A stretch of 23,428 nucleotides of DNA, from positions 1 to 23,428 of the forward strand of contig JBCBQC010000097.1 in the NCBI GenBank assembly GCA_039820405.1. Reading direction: 5' to 3'. Positions within the stretch are counted from its first letter, which is position 1, and every line of letters begins with the position of its first letter. The notes under the pieces are model-generated. The model worked only from the letters and a program-made list of their open reading frames with translations, was not told the origin of the DNA and did no database searches. Both the position numbers and the translations under genes were made by a program. Below are positions 7,663 through 15,377 of this stretch, piece after piece. Source of the stretch: CALLVY01 sp937899855 (lineage in GTDB: Bacteria > Bacteroidota > Bacteroidia > Chitinophagales > Saprospiraceae).

Positions 7663-8642
7663 GCGACCCCAACGTATTTGGTGGGATCACTCTCAAAGCT
7701 GTACTTACAACCATCGCAGCAGAAATAGACCCGTTCTCCTTCGTACTCCAGGACGTGCTTGGCCGTGCTTTTTTGGATGGGCACCTTGCAGACGGGGTTG
7801 AGGTAGTAGTCCTCATTGGGCATGCTCCATTCCGCCGGCTCCTCGGTGGCCGGATTATCGCTTACTTTTTCTTGACGGAACACCTGAACGATCTGCGCCA
7901 AAATACTCACCGCTACTTCCTCGGCCAACTTGGCCCCCAAGTCTAGACCCGCGGGCGTCTTGATGCGTTTGAGCTGATCCATGGTAATGTCCCGTTTGCG
8001 CAGCTCGGAAAATAGGGCCTGTGCCTTCTTGCGGCTGGAGACGAAGGCCAGGTAATCGGGCTGCAACTGGATGGCGCGGAGCAGGGCCTCCAAATCGCCC
8101 TCGCCCTGGGTACAAACCACCACGAAGCTTTCGCGGTGCAGCTCGGTTGCCTCAAACTGGGACAGGGTATGACAGTGATCGGCCTCGGGGTAAACCAATT
8201 GATCGACGGTATTCATGACCACTTCCAGGCGGTAATCCATGGCCTTGGCCAGACGCGCCAGGGCGCGGCCGATGTGGGAGGTTCCGAAGATGAGGATTTG
8301 GGGTTTGGGATGAACGGGTTCGATGTAGACCTCCACCTCGCCCCCGCTTTGACAGGTCATGTGGTAATGCTTGGAGTGGCTGAAGCCCTCCTGTCGTTCC
8401 TCCGGGCTGATGGCCACCAATCGGCTTTTGCGATCGCGGAGGGCCAGGAGGGCTTCCTTGAGGACGATGCCCCGGGTACAGCCCCCACCAATCCAACCGT
8501 GGATTTGCCCATCGGGCGTGATGATGGCCTTATCGCCGGGTTTGCCCGAGGAGGGCTGGCGGCGTCCTACGATGATGGCCGTGGCGTAGGGGGTCTTGGA
8601 TTCGCGCAGGGCGATGATTTTATCGAGGTATTTGTTACGCAT
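7659..8642 (-). CDS. coxF: CoxF-like XdhC-family maturation protein fused to a YHS metal-binding domain
   Basis: Seen, 327 residues: an XdhC domain at ~1-110 with IHGWIGGGCTRG; a Rossmann-like segment at ~117-145 (ILIFGTSHIGRALARL); TPAGLDLGAKLAEEVAVSIL; a linker with acidic residues; and a YHS-type domain at ~278-327 with NPVCKV (Cys285) and YFCCDGCKYSF (Cys308, Cys309, Cys312). Known: YHS domains bind copper or other soft metals, and CoxF is tied to completion of the Mo-Cu site of CO dehydrogenase in Oligotropha carboxidovorans. I infer that the YHS tail may hand copper to the site. It is the last gene of the cox operon; its ATG overlaps the end of coxE by eight bases, so coupling is likely. 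Confidence 0.87.
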   Translation of the reverse strand: MRNKYLDKIIALRESKTPYATAIIVGRRQPSSGKPGDKAIITPDGQIHGWIGGGCTRGIVLKEALLALRDRKSRLVAISPEERQEGFSHSKHYHMTCQSGGEVEVYIEPVHPKPQILIFGTSHIGRALARLAKAMDYRLEVVMNTVDQLVYPEADHCHTLSQFEATELHRESFVVVCTQGEGDLEALLRAIQLQPDYLAFVSSRKKAQALFSELRKRDITMDQLKRIKTPAGLDLGAKLAEEVAVSILAQIVQVFRQEKVSDNPATEEPAEWSMPNEDYYLNPVCKVPIQKSTAKHVLEYEGERVYFCCDGCKYSFESDPTKYVGVA

Positions 8643-9771
8643 CCGCTAAGATATTTTCGAGGGCCAGCAAACTGGCAAAGTTATGGGCCGAACCAAAATG
8701 TTGAACGGCGGGCAGCGCGGCTTTCATCCCGCGCTGGATCGGCTGGTAGCCACTCATTCCCTTGAGGGGATTGAGCCAGATCAGTTTTTTAGAACGCAAT
8801 TTTATTTTTTCCATGGCCTCGGCCAGTACTTGTGGTTCACCCGTATCCAAGCCGTCGCTGAGGACGATGGTGAGGGTTTTGCCATTCAGGAAGCGCTTGG
8901 CGTATTGTTCGTTAAACGTCCGCAAGCATTCCCCAATCTTGGTCCCACTCGACCAGTGGGTGACGTACTGCGAAACCAAGTGGAGCGACCATTCCCGGTC
9001 CTTGGCCAGCAGGTAATCCGTAATCCGCATCAATTTGGTGCTGAAGGCAAAGGCTTCCACCTGGGCAAAGTGGTGACGGAGGGCCCAAAGGAATTTGAGC
9101 AGGTAAAAAGAGTACTTGTCCATCGAGCCGCTGATGTCGAGTAGGATCAACAGGCGGAACTTTTCCCGCTTGGGCGCGGTGTGTGCCAGATCGAGGATCA
9201 TGCCTCCGCGCTGTAGGTTGCGGCGAATCGACTGGGCGATGTCCACCCTCCCCCGTTTGGCCTTGCGGCGGCGACGCTTGAGCCGCAGGCTCATTTCGCG
9301 AATCAGTTTTTCCGACAGCTCGTCCAATAGCTGACTATCGGGCAAGCTCAGTTTGCGGAAATCGGTATGCTTGATTTGTTCGCGGCGGCTGGCTCCCGAG
9401 GTCGTCTTGGCCCCTTCGCTTTGCCGGCCTTCGTCGGTCTTCCCCCGCCCCAGCATCACGGCCGTTTGCTGTCCTTTCTTGACCACCGTTTTTTTATTGC
9501 GGTAGGTCCGTTTGTCGCTGACGGCAGAACCCCGCTGCCGCCAAAAGCGACGGTAGAGGGTGGAAAAGGATTCCCGATCGGCGGGGTCCTGGACCATGAG
9601 GGCGGTCAGAGCGTGTTCGAAAATATCACGGTCGAGCCAAAGGTCGGCCAGGGCGGCCGCGACGGTATCCTTGCTCCCCTGAATGCCCACGCTAAAGCCC
9701 GCCCGACGTGCTTGTTGGACAAAGCCCACCAGGGCCTCCGAAAAGGAAGGGTAATCGGTGTAGTGCCGCAC
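8635..9771 (-). CDS. coxE: CoxE, VWA-domain CO dehydrogenase maturation protein
   Basis: Seen, 378 residues: a variable N-terminal half with a very basic stretch (LRLKRRRRKAKRGR), then a CoxE-like von Willebrand A domain at ~205-375 with a full MIDAS signature: DISGSM (Asp212, Ser214, Ser216), SSGTKIGE and SDGLDTGE. Known: VWA proteins of this kind pair with a MoxR-type AAA+ ATPase (CoxD); CoxD and CoxE are needed to install sulfur and copper at the CO dehydrogenase active site. The start is taken as GTG at 9771, the only one that keeps the conserved N-terminal part; the small upstream gene ends 12 bases before it. Confidence 0.92.
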   Translation of the reverse strand: MRHYTDYPSFSEALVGFVQQARRAGFSVGIQGSKDTVAAALADLWLDRDIFEHALTALMVQDPADRESFSTLYRRFWRQRGSAVSDKRTYRNKKTVVKKGQQTAVMLGRGKTDEGRQSEGAKTTSGASRREQIKHTDFRKLSLPDSQLLDELSEKLIREMSLRLKRRRRKAKRGRVDIAQSIRRNLQRGGMILDLAHTAPKREKFRLLILLDISGSMDKYSFYLLKFLWALRHHFAQVEAFAFSTKLMRITDYLLAKDREWSLHLVSQYVTHWSSGTKIGECLRTFNEQYAKRFLNGKTLTIVLSDGLDTGEPQVLAEAMEKIKLRSKKLIWLNPLKGMSGYQPIQRGMKAALPAVQHFGSAHNFASLLALENILADA

Positions 9772-9783
9772 GGGGAGTCGCGC

Positions 9784-9969
9784 TTAAAGTTCGTGGTTGG
9801 GTTTGCCTTTTTCCACCAACATGGCGGCAATCCGGGCCCGTACGCCTTCCGTATCGACTTCCTGGCTGCGATCGCCGGGGACGTTAACGGTCTTGTAATG
9901 GGCCAAACTTTGGGCGGCTTCCCGTTGACGGGCCGCTTCCATTTCGCGGTATTCTTCTAGTAATGACAT
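9784..9969 (-). CDS. Small conserved-position ORF between coxD and coxE, unknown function
   Basis: Seen, 61 residues: ATG at 9967-9969, TAA at 9784-9786. The product is mostly charged, with an N-terminal Glu/Arg/Gln-rich helix (LLEEYREMEAARQREAAQSL), then a short Asp/Glu/Arg segment, no Cys, no membrane segment and no signal. It sits 12 bases after coxD and 12 bases before coxE, filling a 210-base gap at operon-like spacing; that is the main reason to call it real. I know no family for it. It could be a small adaptor of the CoxD-CoxE ATPase/VWA pair, or a part of CoxE that became separated. Confidence 0.6.
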   Translation of the reverse strand: MSLLEEYREMEAARQREAAQSLAHYKTVNVPGDRSQEVDTEGVRARIAAMLVEKGKPNHEL

Positions 9970-9981
9970 GGTTTTTAATTT

Positions 9982-10839
9982 TTACGGAACATTTTCACTA
10001 AAAATGGCCTCGGCAACGACCTGCCGATCGGATTCGGATTTGAGCAGACAGGCGAGGCTTTTGTACATGGCCGCCTCATCGTTGGGAAAGAGGGCAATGC
10101 CCCGCGCCCAGTCGATGGTTTCGGCGATGCCGGGTAATTTGTCGAGTTGTAGCTTGCGAATGCGTTGGACGTAAGTGGCGATTTGTTCCGCCAGTTGACG
10201 CTCCAAATTCGGGAGGTGCTTTTTGATGATCTTCAGCTCTTTCTCCATCGAGGGATAGTCGACCCAGTGGTAGAGACAGCGGCGCTTGAGGGCATCGCTC
10301 AACTCGCGGGTGCGATTGGAGGTCAGCACCACGATGGGTTTTTGCTGCGCCCGGATGGTGCCCAATTCGGGGATACTGATTTGAAAATCGGACAAGACTT
10401 CGAGGAGGAAAGCTTCGAATTCCTCGTCGGCCCGGTCGATCTCGTCGATGAGCAGGACTTGAGTTTTGGTGGAGGAAATGGCGCGCAGCAGGGGCCGGCG
10501 CAAGAGGTATTCCTCTCCAAAGATCAGGCGTTCCTTTTCACTGGCCGATTTGTCGCCCCCTTCGTGGATCTTGATGGCCAGCAACTGCTTTTGGTAGTTC
10601 CACTCGTAAATGGCATTGTTTACGTCGAGGCCTTCGTAGCACTGCAAACGGATCAGCTCGCAATTCAGGAGGTCGGACAGGAGGTAGGCGATTTGGGTTT
10701 TTCCCACACCGGGATTCCCCTCCAAAAGGAGGGGCTTTTCCAGTTTCATCATCAGGTAGAGGACCGTTGCCAGATCCTCCTCGATGACGTAACCCAGCTC
10801 GTCAATGAGGGGAATAAAATCCCGGGGATGATCGACCAT
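9982..10839 (-). CDS. coxD: CoxD, MoxR-family AAA+ ATPase for CO dehydrogenase maturation
   Basis: Seen, 285 residues: Walker A GNPGVGKT (residues 41-48), Walker B VLLIDEIDRADEEFEAFLLE, sensor VVLTSNRTRELSDALKRRC with the arginine pair, and a C-terminal lid domain. This is the standard MoxR layout. Known: CoxD is a membrane-associated ATPase chaperone needed for sulfuration and copper loading of CO dehydrogenase; it works with CoxE. I chose the ATG at 10839, 10 bases after the coxG stop codon; a TTG at 10866 would overlap coxG by 17 bases and adds nine residues of no clear value. Confidence 0.93.
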   Translation of the reverse strand: MVDHPRDFIPLIDELGYVIEEDLATVLYLMMKLEKPLLLEGNPGVGKTQIAYLLSDLLNCELIRLQCYEGLDVNNAIYEWNYQKQLLAIKIHEGGDKSASEKERLIFGEEYLLRRPLLRAISSTKTQVLLIDEIDRADEEFEAFLLEVLSDFQISIPELGTIRAQQKPIVVLTSNRTRELSDALKRRCLYHWVDYPSMEKELKIIKKHLPNLERQLAEQIATYVQRIRKLQLDKLPGIAETIDWARGIALFPNDEAAMYKSLACLLKSESDRQVVAEAIFSENVP

Positions 10840-10849
10840 AGCGGGGAGC

Positions 10850-11548
10850 TTACTTTTTGAGACCAAAGAGTGCTAAAATACTGTTTAAGACACTTTTGAG
10901 TACGGTACCGATGAGCGAGAAGGCGTTGAGCGAATTGTCCACCGGCGGGGGCGGTGCCTGGGGGGCGGCCTTGGACTTGGTAGGGGCCGTGGCGGTAGCC
11001 GCTACCGTCCCTACCTCCGCCTCCACTGCTTCCAGCGTGCTTTCCGCTGCTCCAGCGGCCGGCTCCGCTACCGCAGGTGCAGCCTCCGGTGGATTCTCCG
11101 CATTGAGCTTGTTCTGGAAATTCTTGACAAACTGGTTGAGCAATTGGTCGGAAACGTCATTGATCAGCCGCGATCCAAACTGGGCCAGCATGCCGACGAT
11201 GGTGATGTCCATGCTAAAATTGACGTGGGTCTTTCCATCTCGCTCCGACAGCAGACCGTTCATAATCATATCCGCACTGCCCTTGCCCTTACTGTCCAAG
11301 CCACGCCCCTTCAGTACCATCTTGCGACTGTCGACATCCAATTCGACAATCTTAATATCGCCCGCGTAAGCCGCCTTGATCGGTCCAAAACGGGTCACCA
11401 CCTCTCCCTTGTAGTTGTGCTCGTCGATCTTTTCGGTGATGCTCGCCCCCGGTACACAACCAACGATGTCCTCCGGATCCGCCAGGCTTTTCCACACGAT
11501 GTCGATGGATTGATCGATGTCGAATTCTTTTTTGATTAAGGTATTCAT
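10850..11548 (-). CDS. coxG: CoxG, SRPBCC-fold membrane anchor of CO dehydrogenase
   Basis: Seen, 232 residues: an SRPBCC/CoxG domain at ~1-150 (FDIDQSIDIVWKSLADPEDI, then VPGASITEK and FGPIKAAYAGDI); an Ala/Pro/Glu-rich flexible linker at ~150-205; and a C-terminal hydrophobic/amphipathic tail (~208-232, SLIGTVLKSVLNSILALFGL) ending in two Lys. Known: CoxG tethers CO dehydrogenase to the cytoplasmic face of the membrane, where electrons enter the quinone pool. The linker-plus-tail build fits that anchor role. It is separated from coxL by 48 bases that contain a perfect inverted repeat, unlike the tight spacing elsewhere in the operon. Confidence 0.9.
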   Translation of the reverse strand: MNTLIKKEFDIDQSIDIVWKSLADPEDIVGCVPGASITEKIDEHNYKGEVVTRFGPIKAAYAGDIKIVELDVDSRKMVLKGRGLDSKGKGSADMIMNGLLSERDGKTHVNFSMDITIVGMLAQFGSRLINDVSDQLLNQFVKNFQNKLNAENPPEAAPAVAEPAAGAAESTLEAVEAEVGTVAATATAPTKSKAAPQAPPPPVDNSLNAFSLIGTVLKSVLNSILALFGLKK

Positions 11549-11563
11549 ACCAATGAGTTTAAA

Positions 11564-11584
11564 GCCCCGAATTGAATTCGGGGC
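11564..11584 (-). promoter_or_regulatory. Perfect 10-bp inverted repeat between coxL and coxG
   Basis: GCCCCGAATT (11564-11573) and AATTCGGGGC (11575-11584) are perfect inverted copies around one central base. In the minus-strand transcript this gives a GC-rich stem 13-33 bases past the coxL stop and 16-36 bases before the coxG start, followed by only three U (TTTAAAC). It is likely a partial terminator or an mRNA 3'-end stabiliser that sets higher levels of the structural coxMSL part than of the maturation genes. Confidence 0.6.
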
Positions 11585-11596
11585 GTGAGGTTTCGA

Positions 11597-13966
11597 TTAT
11601 TTGAAGTAGCCGACGGCCTTGAGCTCGCGGTACAATTTGAAAGAGGTGACCGGAATTTCCAGGTGTTTGATTCCCAAGTGCGCTACGGCATCGACAATGG
11701 CATTCACAATGGCCGGCGGTGCGCCCACCGTGGGCGACTCTCCGACCCCCTTGGCCCCAATCGGGTGGTGGGGCGAAGGCGTAATGGTATGCCCCGTTTC
11801 CCAATTGGGCGATTCCACCGCCGTTGGTACCAGGTAATCCATGAAAGTTCCGTTGAGGATGTTGCCCGCCTTGTCGTAGATCAACTCTTCGTACATGGCC
11901 GGGGCGATGCCCTGGGTCAGTCCACCGTGCACCTGTCCCTGGACGATCATCGGATTGATGATGTGGCCACAGTCGTCGATGGCGACAAAACGACGCACCT
12001 TGATGTCGCAGGTCTCGGGATCGATATCGACCACGCAGATGTAAGCGCCCGAGGGGAAGGTCAAATTCGGGGGATCGTAGTAGTGGGTCGCTTCAAAACC
12101 TGCCTCCATGCCTTCGGGGTGGTTGGTGTAGGCGGCAAAAACGATTTCCTGGATGGTCTTCGCTTTTTCGGGGGCCCCTTTGACAAAGAATTTGCCGGGT
12201 TCCCATTCGAGGTCTTCCTCGGAGACCTCCATCAGGTAGGCCGCAATCTTTTTGGCCTTGGCCCGCAGCTTGCGGGCCGCCATGGCCGCCGCCGCCCCAG
12301 CCGTAGGCGTACTGCGACTGGCGTAAGTCCCCAAGCCGTAGGGCGCCGTATCGGTATCGCCCTCCTCAATCTGTACGTTTTCCATCGGAATGCCCAACTC
12401 TTCGGCCACGATCTGGGCGTAGGTCGTCTCGTGACCCTGGCCCTGCGATTTGGTTCCGAAGCGGGCGATGGCTTTGCCCGTGGGGTGTACGCGAATCTCC
12501 GCCGAGTCGAACATCTTGACGCCCAGGATGTCAAAATCCTTGGAAGGCCCCGCCCCCACCACTTCGGTAAAGGTGGAAATCCCGATGCCCATCAGTTTGC
12601 CTTGGGCACGCAGGCGTTTTTGCTCCTCCCGCAGTTCCTGATACCCCACGGCATCCATGGCCTTTTGCAAGCCCGCGTGGTAGTCGCCACTGTCGTAGGA
12701 CCAGCCCGTCGGAGAGGCCCAGGGGAAGTCTTCTTTTTTGATAAAGTTTTCCATCCGCAACTGAGCGGGATCTTTGCCCACCTTTTTGGCAAACATGTCG
12801 GTGATGCGCTCGATGGCGTGGACGGCCTCCGTCACGCGGAAGGAGCAGCGGTAGGCCACGCCTCCGGGAGGCTTGTTGGTGTATACCGCATCGGCTTCCA
12901 TGTAGGCGGCGCCGTAATCGTAGGAGCCCGTGCCGATGGAAAACAGACCGGTGGGGAACTTAGAGGGGTTGGCGCTGGCGTCGGTGTAGCCGTGGTCGGC
13001 CAGTACTTTGAAGCGGGTCGCCAAAATTTTTCCCTCCTTGGTACCCGCCATTTCGGCGGTGATGTGGTAATCGCGGGCGAAGGAATCGGCCTGGAGATTT
13101 TCGGAGCGGTCCTCAATCCACTTGATCGGGGCGCCGGTCAGGAAGGAAACAGCAATCGCGATGACGTAGCCGGGGTACACCGGTACCTTGCCCCCAAAAC
13201 CACCCCCGATATCGGGCGAAATGACCCGAATCTTCTCCTCGGTCAGACCGACGTGACCCGCCACCAGGGCGATGACCGTCCGGATGGCGTGGGGCGCTTG
13301 GGTGGTCATGTACATCGTCAGGTGGTTCTCCACCTTATTGTAGGAAGCTACGCAGCCACAGGTTTCGATCGAGGCGACGTGGATCCGCGGAATGTGCATT
13401 TGCTGACTGATGGTGACCTCGGCATTGTCGAAGATGGCGTCGGTTTTTTCCTTATCGCCCACCTCCCAGTGCCAGATGTGGTTGTCGGTTTTGCCTTCCT
13501 TATCGTCACGCAGGACCGGCGCCTCGGGAGCGAGCGATTCGAAGGGATCGATGATCGGAGTCATGGGTTCGTAGTCCACCCGCACGGCTTCCTTCCCATC
13601 GCGGGCGATGTAGCGATCGGTGGCGATGACGGCGGCCACTTCCTGCGACTGGTACATCACCGTATCGGTGGGCAGTACCATTTGGGTATCCGACATGAGG
13701 GTCGGCATCCAGTGGAGGTTGTACTTTTCGAGGTCCTTACCGGTCACCACGGCGATGACGCCGGGAATTTCGAGGGCCTTGGAAGCATCGATATTTTTGA
13801 TTTTGGCGTAGGCGTAGGGCGAGCGGACGATGTCCATGTGCAACATACCGGGCAGCTTGACGTCATCGACGTAGGTGCCTTTTCCCTGGATGAAACGGGC
13901 GTCTTCCTTTCTCTTTTTGGAATGCCCCATGCCACCGATGGCCTTGCTGGTTTTACATTGAATCAT
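11597..13966 (-). CDS. coxL: CoxL, large Mo-Cu subunit of form I aerobic CO dehydrogenase
   Basis: Seen, 789 residues, close to the ~800 of known CoxL. The active-site loop reads GVAYRCSFR with Cys374, the residue that holds copper in Oligotropha CoxL (Cys388 there). Also present are SPDIGGGFGGKV for cofactor binding, SQGQGHETTYAQ, and GAKGVGESPTVGAP with Glu743 at the place of the catalytic Glu763. Known: form I enzymes carry AYxCSFR, while the form II relatives of uncertain substrate carry AYRGAGR; this one is form I. The subunit binds molybdopterin cytosine dinucleotide and a CuSMoO2 site and oxidises CO with water to CO2. coxS ends 36 bases upstream. The ATG at 13966 is the first plausible start. 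Confidence 0.97.
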   Translation of the reverse strand: MIQCKTSKAIGGMGHSKKRKEDARFIQGKGTYVDDVKLPGMLHMDIVRSPYAYAKIKNIDASKALEIPGVIAVVTGKDLEKYNLHWMPTLMSDTQMVLPTDTVMYQSQEVAAVIATDRYIARDGKEAVRVDYEPMTPIIDPFESLAPEAPVLRDDKEGKTDNHIWHWEVGDKEKTDAIFDNAEVTISQQMHIPRIHVASIETCGCVASYNKVENHLTMYMTTQAPHAIRTVIALVAGHVGLTEEKIRVISPDIGGGFGGKVPVYPGYVIAIAVSFLTGAPIKWIEDRSENLQADSFARDYHITAEMAGTKEGKILATRFKVLADHGYTDASANPSKFPTGLFSIGTGSYDYGAAYMEADAVYTNKPPGGVAYRCSFRVTEAVHAIERITDMFAKKVGKDPAQLRMENFIKKEDFPWASPTGWSYDSGDYHAGLQKAMDAVGYQELREEQKRLRAQGKLMGIGISTFTEVVGAGPSKDFDILGVKMFDSAEIRVHPTGKAIARFGTKSQGQGHETTYAQIVAEELGIPMENVQIEEGDTDTAPYGLGTYASRSTPTAGAAAAMAARKLRAKAKKIAAYLMEVSEEDLEWEPGKFFVKGAPEKAKTIQEIVFAAYTNHPEGMEAGFEATHYYDPPNLTFPSGAYICVVDIDPETCDIKVRRFVAIDDCGHIINPMIVQGQVHGGLTQGIAPAMYEELIYDKAGNILNGTFMDYLVPTAVESPNWETGHTITPSPHHPIGAKGVGESPTVGAPPAIVNAIVDAVAHLGIKHLEIPVTSFKLYRELKAVGYFK

Positions 13967-14002
13967 GTGTGTACAATTTCGTGCATTAAAAAAAGAGGAG
14001 GT

Positions 14003-14500
14003 TTAAACAAATTCGGGTTCGGTGGAAGGCAGCTCCTTGTTCTGCATCTTGGCCGAAGCCCACTGAATGGCTTTGACGATATTGTTGTATCCCGTACAGC
14101 GGCAGAGGTTCCCCGAGATGCCCCAGCGAATTTCTTCCTCGGTGGGATTGGGATTTTTCTCCAACAACTCCACCGCCCGTAGCATGACCCCGGGGGTGCA
14201 GAAGCCACAGTGCAGGGCGTGGTTGAGGTGAAAACCTTCCTGAATGGGGTGCAGGCCCTCGGTCGTAGCCAGGCCTTCTACCGTGATGATCTCCGCACCG
14301 TTGGCCTGTACAGCCAGCAGGGTACAGGATTTGGCGGAGCGGCCGTTGACCAAAATGGTACAGGCCCCACAGCTCGAGGTATCGCAACCGATGTGGGTAC
14401 CGGTCATCGAAAGGGTTTCGCGAATGACGTGAACCAAGAGTGTTCTCGGCTCCACTTGGACGGTGTGTTCCGTCCCGTTGACTGTTAATGTGATCTCCAT
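14003..14500 (-). CDS. coxS: CoxS, small 2x[2Fe-2S] subunit of CO dehydrogenase
   Basis: Seen, 165 residues: a plant-type ferredoxin domain with Cys39, Cys44, Cys47 and Cys59 (IGCDTSSCGACTILVNGRS), then an all-helical domain with Cys98, Cys101 (HCGFCTPG) and Cys133, Cys135 (LCRCTGY). All eight cluster ligands are present. Known: the two [2Fe-2S] clusters carry electrons from the Mo-Cu site in CoxL to the FAD in CoxM. It begins seven bases after the coxM stop codon. Confidence 0.96.
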   Translation of the reverse strand: MEITLTVNGTEHTVQVEPRTLLVHVIRETLSMTGTHIGCDTSSCGACTILVNGRSAKSCTLLAVQANGAEIITVEGLATTEGLHPIQEGFHLNHALHCGFCTPGVMLRAVELLEKNPNPTEEEIRWGISGNLCRCTGYNNIVKAIQWASAKMQNKELPSTEPEFV

Positions 14501-14507
14501 TGGTTGA

Positions 14508-15377
14508 TTATTTCTTGGCTCTTGAAATGGCTTGGTGCAGCATGCGTTTGGTAATGACTTTGACGAGGTGGCGCTTGTAGTCTTCGTCGCCCCGCAGATC
14601 GGCGGAGGGGTTGCAGTCTTCGGAGGCCATTTGGGCGGCTTGTTCGATGACTTCAGCCGTGAGTTGGCTCCCGACCAGAACGGCCTCGGAGCGGCTGGCG
14701 CGCATGGGGAGGGGATTGACGTTGGTCAGTCCGATTCCCGCCCGCAGACACTGGCCTTGCTCATCGAGTTGGACCATGACGGCGACCCCGGCCGTGGCGT
14801 AGTCACCGGCTTTGCGCTCGGCTTTGTGGTAAGCCGTCCCGTAGCGGCCATTGGCGGCGGGGAGGCGAATTTCGGTCAGCACTTCACCGTGTTGAACGGC
14901 GGTGGTGTAAAATCCGCAGAAGAAGTCGTCGATCGGTACGATTCGTTTGCCATCCTGACTGGCGATTTCAACTTCGGCCCCCAGGGCAATCATCACGGCG
15001 GGGTGGTCGTTGGCGGCATCTCCGTGGGCGAGGTTACCCCCGATGGTTCCAAAATTGCGCACCTGAGGATCGGCAATCAACTTGGTAGCATCTCCAAAGA
15101 TGTGGTATTTTTCCCGCACCACGGCCGCGTCTTCCATCTCCACTTCCCGAGTCATTGCCCCGATTTTCAGGTAGCCGTCCTCTTCCCGGACGTAAGACAA
15201 ACCCGGAATATCCTTCAGGTCAATCAGATGGGTAGGCGCCGCAAAACGCAGCTTCATCATGGGAATCAGACTGTGGCCCCCCGCTAAAATTTTGGCATCA
15301 TCTCCGTACTCGTGAAGCAAGGAGATCGCTTCGGAGAGGGACGTTGGGGCGGAGTAAACAAAATTTTCGGCAATCAT
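14508..15377 (-). CDS. coxM: CoxM, FAD-binding medium subunit of CO dehydrogenase
   Basis: Seen, 289 residues, the size of known CoxM: FAD motifs AGGHSLIP (residues 32-39) and TIGGNLAHGD (111-120), VRNFG before the second, and a C-terminal CO-dehydrogenase flavoprotein domain. The motif positions coincide with those I recall for Oligotropha CoxM. Known: its FAD receives electrons from CoxS and passes them to the respiratory quinones. The ATG (15375-15377) overlaps the stop codon of the membrane-protein gene upstream in an ATGA arrangement, so translation is probably coupled. Confidence 0.96.
   Translation of the reverse strand: MIAENFVYSAPTSLSEAISLLHEYGDDAKILAGGHSLIPMMKLRFAAPTHLIDLKDIPGLSYVREEDGYLKIGAMTREVEMEDAAVVREKYHIFGDATKLIADPQVRNFGTIGGNLAHGDAANDHPAVMIALGAEVEIASQDGKRIVPIDDFFCGFYTTAVQHGEVLTEIRLPAANGRYGTAYHKAERKAGDYATAGVAVMVQLDEQGQCLRAGIGLTNVNPLPMRASRSEAVLVGSQLTAEVIEQAAQMASEDCNPSADLRGDEDYKRHLVKVITKRMLHQAISRAKK

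Noticed and set aside
10165..10860. 231-residue plus-strand frame opposite coxD
   Set aside because: Shadow of a well-supported AAA+ gene; no independent motif or spacing support.
11585..14182. 865-residue open frame on the plus strand opposite coxL
   Set aside because: It is an antisense shadow: rich in Gly, Val, His and Arg with no domain, and it lies wholly across coxL and part of coxS, whose motifs are intact.
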